The notes under the pieces were generated by a model that was not told the DNA's origin, searched no databases, and was given only the letters and a program-made list of their open reading frames with translations. Position numbers and translations under genes: made by a program. Source: Phycomyces blakesleeanus NRRL 1555(-) (Eukaryota; Mucoromycota; Mucoromycetes; Mucorales; Phycomycetaceae). Taken from it: a stretch of DNA of 64,000 nt. Where the stretch lies: positions 1,391,054 to 1,455,053 of the forward strand of contig NW_017265137.1 in NCBI RefSeq assembly GCF_001638985.1, written 5' to 3'. Positions 59,501 to 64,000 of this stretch are shown piece after piece (position 1 is the stretch's first letter; every line of letters starts with the position of its first letter).

Positions 59501-62500
59501 TCTGTCAAACCAGTTGCATACACTTTTTTTGGGTATTATTTTATGAGAGAAACAAGATGGTTAAGTTATGTTTATATATTATAGTCTTAGTATTATGATA
59601 CTCACATTGAGCTTGGGCTGCACCTGCAGTGGGTGTCTGGGTGATGGTACGACTGTACTTGTTGATTTCCTTGTTCTCTTTGGTGACAAGATCCCGAGGG
59701 GTCAGCTTGTGGCTATGAAAAAGTATCAGTACACTATAATGTGTGTGTGTACATACATGTGGACTTGGCCAGGAGCAGACATAATGTAAGAGTTAAGAGG
59801 AGAGTTGGGGGGGGGGGGGGGGTTAAAAGTGAACAAGGACAAGAGGATAAAGATCCTGGTAGCTTTATAAAGCGCACCAGCAATCTCCGATTGATCTTTT
59901 ACCCCGCATCTTATTTTCCAAATCCAAATCCAAGAAAAAAAAGAACGGGATAATCTGACGGGAAAATGAACGGTTGCAGCCTTTTGATACTTTTCGGCGT
60001 ATTGGGTGTCTGGTAAATAAACTATAATAATAACAAATATATTAGTGCATAAGATTAGTTTATCTACTGATCTTGCTTTATCTCATTTTAGTTCAATAGG
60101 AGAATTTTCAAGATATCATACGCTATTCGCCTTGACACAAAGCAGTTATGGCTAGATTGTAACACTTTATTTAGGAGAATATATCGTCTTATTTTATACG
60201 AAGAAGAAAGAAGAAAAAAAAAATCCTCAAAATGAGGTACAGAAAGAGAGTACTATTTTACGTCAATATTAACAAGATTTTTGCTGCCTAATTGATCTTG
60301 TTTGAGATATTATAAAGAGTTTATTTGGTTATAGTCTTTGATAAACTGTACATCTTTCTCTTAAGTCAACTACCAAGATCTTCTAGACCTTGAGTAGAAA
60401 GAAAGAAACAATTACACCAATAAATCGCGTCTCAGCGTCCAATCATGCTAAAGGCGGCGGTTCCAAAGGGAATCCTTTACTCTCTTCTCCAGGCAACATC
60501 ATCGGAGATACTATTCGTGACTCGCAAAATCCAGTGTGTTTATGTTTTCCTGGGAAGCTCACCGAGTCCAATTTGTTAACTCCTCCCCCTACCCCTGCCT
60601 GTCATGTTCAATCGTACACTTGCCGTGGCAGCTCGCCAGACTGCTCAGACTGTACGCATCGCCCCAAGATGCCTTTACTCTGTTCAGGCTACTGGAGAAA
60701 CCAGACTTCCTGATACCAGACGCCATGACAATAGACGCAAAGACTTTGCTGGCAACCTCATCAAAAAGTTTACTGGCAAGTCTTTTCTTGTTTTTTTATT
60801 GTTATTTTCACATTTAGCCCTTTTTTTTCTCTCCTCATTCCCTTTAGTTTCATTTTATCCTAGTCGCAAACAGAGCAGAATAAATATCAGAGTCATTTAT
60901 TGGAATATCAAGGTGTACTAATTGTTAATATATCTATCTTTTCTTTCAGGCCAGGTCCGTAGAGCTAATGAGCCCAACGAAAGCATGGTGCCCACTACTC
61001 TTGTTCGTATTGATTATCTGCCTTCTACTGCTACTGCTGAAGATATCAGAAAGCTTGTACGTGAAGCTACCCAAAAGAATGGCGAGAACATTAAGGAGGG
61101 TAGGTAGAACAAATATATAAAGAGAGATAGAAAGTAAAAGAATAATGCAAAGGTTGGAATTCTGACTTTCTTTTATATATATACGTTTGTATAAAATAGT
61201 CGTATTTTGCCGTACACCCACCTTCCATTTCAAGGGTCGATGCTTGGTTCACTTGAATAACACTGAGGATGCTGCTTCGTTGGTCAAGTATGCTCACCGC
61301 AGATTATTGGCCGGTAAAGTACTTAACGCTGGATTTGTAAGTCTGACCGAAATATGGGATTTTATTTTATTTTATTGAAAGTCTTTTATTTTATTTTATT
61401 TTATTTTTTTAAAAAAATCCTATAAACACACTTTACTTCCCATGTGTGAACTGTAGGGTGGAGAAGGTAATGAAGACAATGTCTCTTCACTGTTGGCTGA
61501 ATCCCGTACACGTGAATTGGGATCTGTGGCCGATGGAACAAACTATTCGGGTCGTGCTGTTGAGATTGTTGGCTTTCCTTTGAGATCCACCGTTGATCAT
61601 GTCAGTGGTAAACTGAGATTTAAAAATGTCTTCCCTATTGAAGGTGTAGATCAGAATCTGGTTGAACTCAAGACGTAAGTTGATTGTATTTATAATACTC
61701 CATGGTCTTTAGTTGTTATTTTATTTTATTTTATTAAGAGACATAATTGACTTATCCGTAATGGAATTTTAGTGCGGAAAGATCAAGTGTATCAAAGTTC
61801 TTGGTAAAATTCGCAACAGAGGCAGAAGCATGGCGATGTGTCCGTACTTTCCACAACACTAGACACGTCCTTCGTGCATCCCATACATACGAATTCGAGC
61901 TGAGAGTATCTGTCGTCTATTAGGCATTTGATACTTGATTATATAGAGAAACAAACAAAGGTCAAAAACCACAATATATATATATAAAAAAGAATAAATT
62001 CGGTCCCCAACAAAACAACACGAACCTACAAAGAAGATGACGACGAAAAAAAAGAGTGCCCCTGAAGCTTAATACGAATATTACGATACAGAAAATACGG
62101 TTACGACTGCAGTGGACTCAACACATATATATACACATATACACATATACACTCACACTCACACTCACACTCACACGTACACGTACACGTACACGTACAC
62201 GTACACGTACACGTACACGTACATGTGCACGTACACACACGCACACACGCACATAATACATACGCAAAAAAGTATATATATATACATATATATATATATT
62301 ATATATAAATCACGAAACTCAAAAAAATAATAATAATAATCCAAAGACAAAAAAAAGACGTGATTTCATTTGATAGATAGGCAGATAAATAGATAAATAA
62401 ATAGATAGATAGATAGATAGATATCATTAAAGGGAACAGAGAATAAGGAATGTTTGTGAGTGAATGTGTCTGTGTTTGTGAATATGTGTCCTAGAGGAAA

Positions 62501-64000
62501 TAATATGATGAAAAGAAAGGGGGAGGAGGAGAAACTAGTAAGATATAAATACTTAGAGTCAATATGGTAATGAGAGAGAGAGGGATAGGATAGACAAGCC
62601 AATGACTTTACTTTTCTTGCTTTTTTTTTTGCTGGTTGTTTCATTTTGTCGATTTCATAAATATATAAATATATAAATATATAAATGTATATATGTGTAT
62701 AAGATGAACTGGATGTTTAGAAGAAGAGATAGAGAGGGAAAAGTCAAAGAGGTAGTAGGAGTAGGAGTAGGGTTAGAGAAGTAATGATTTGGTGGTGGGA
62801 TAAGGAATGCTTGGAGTTGTGCCTTTGGATGGTGATGTGTAAATCTATGCATAAGTCTGCATTTTTAAACAGCTCATCCATTCTTTGTCGAGGGATGTTT
62901 CAAGGATGTCCGTAACACATCGAGAGCGGTCGACGAGTCCAGCCATGCCAAGGAAATTTAGAATGTGCTGTACAAGTAAGGTGCTTTCGACTGATTTGAC
63001 GAGTTCTCGTAAGGTTTCTACTCGACGGTATTCGTTTTCTTGGTCGTCTTGTTCAAAGCGAAGAAGCTCAATATTATTGACGTTATCAACAAGGAGGATG
63101 TTGTCACCCAAAGGTGCATCAAGAGCAGGATGCTGCACGTGATCAAGGAGACTGGCGAGGAGGTGGGCCAAGAAGGCTAGACTGTAGGTTTTGCCTTGAT
63201 GCCAGCCTTCAATTACAGCAATTGTGACCATGTCCATTGCCGATGAGCTAAATTCTGCGCATTGTCCAACCATTCCTTGGAGATACTCAATGCAGACTCT
63301 CCTGGCTTGTTCCATTACAGTTTCTCCAGGAACTGGCTGTAGAATGCACAGGGGGCGGCATTGAAAGGCGTCTGTAGGACTTCCAGTGCGATGACCGGTT
63401 GTGACTGCAGTGAGAGACATCCAGTCGTAGTGTTTTGTGTTGTTGTAGTCTTCTGGAAGGTCTTGGAGGGCGTATTTTGACCAACGTGTACGGAAGGTCC
63501 TTGCGGTGTGCGTTTTGCTTTTTGCTGTGTTGTTGAGGTGCGCGCAAAAAGCGGGTACGTCGTCTGAGTGAATGAAACCCATTATTGGTCTTCCTAGCAT
63601 TTCAGAGGTGAGCTGGTGGAAGGATGGTGCTGGTTGGCAGTATTCGATTGTGCCATAAGGGCTTAAACGAAGAATTGTTGCTGGCTGTGGAGCAAAGGCA
63701 TTTAGTCGTATGAGCCAATAATCCAGACTATCTGTGGCTCCAAATGGATCATGATGAACACATATTTCTAGAGAAACTTGTCCTCTGGCAGCGTGCCGTG
63801 CGTAATAGCGTCGGCAAGAAGAAGGCATTTGATTATTGTGATATTGGTGCTGTTGTTGATGTTGTTGTTGTAGAGCGAGCGTTAGAATCGAGTGTCCCAT
63901 GAGATCGCAGGGTCTGTAGCCAAGGCTATCGAATACTTCATCGGTGGCAGTGATGATTGTTTGGTCGAGTTGGTTGACTATGAGAAGTGAAGAAGAGCGA

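Overview
Eukaryotic, very AT-rich nuclear DNA dense in simple repeats. It carries short-intron genes (50-150 nt introns with GTAAGT-like donors) and several Tc1/mariner elements that duplicate TA. Gene content (mucoromycete-like P450s, vezatin/Inp2, SURF1, Nop6, Sso-type syntaxin, Tap42, Rpn9, Ilv3, a PAS protein) points to an early-diverging fungus, most likely Mucoromycotina/Mucorales. That assignment is inference from protein style; species not determined.

Layout. 1-7.0 kb: AT-rich, with a full-length Tc1-like element (2739-4086) next to an eroded gene fragment. 7.0-16.1 kb: gene-dense block: C2H2 zinc-finger protein (+), vezatin/Inp2-like (+), SURF1/Shy1 (-), Nop6-like RNA-binding protein (+), four-TM membrane protein (+), then a solo Tc1-type DNA-binding-domain ORF (16604-16993). 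18.7-35.8 kb: two P450 paralogs with identical ten-exon structures and identical exon lengths (523 aa each). They bracket a gene-poor 12-kb island holding a degenerate LSU-rRNA-like sequence with an adjacent tRNA-like sequence, a second Tc1-like element with a nonsense codon, and a single-exon orphan ORF. 36.5-37.8 kb: third Tc1-like element. 39.4-62 kb: core eukaryotic block: syntaxin, AMP deaminase, Tap42, LPA-acyltransferase-like (-), Rpn9, secreted GH3 beta-glucosidase, dihydroxy-acid dehydratase (-), and a mitochondrial RRM-like protein. 62.8-64 kb: 3' part of a PAS-domain protein (-) running off the right edge.

Gene models were spliced by hand; for each, the summed exon length is a multiple of three and reads open to one stop. 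Across the 92 introns of 15 genes, six use GC-AG with a GCAAGT donor. The dehydratase gene needs a 17-nt exon and a 4-nt exon to stay in frame. The most notable observations are the 4-nt microexon, the GC-AG introns, the unusually conserved and open last intron of the P450 pair, the absence of the I-helix acid in both P450s, the LSU-rRNA relic, and three Tc1 elements each with a different lesion at the DDE triad.
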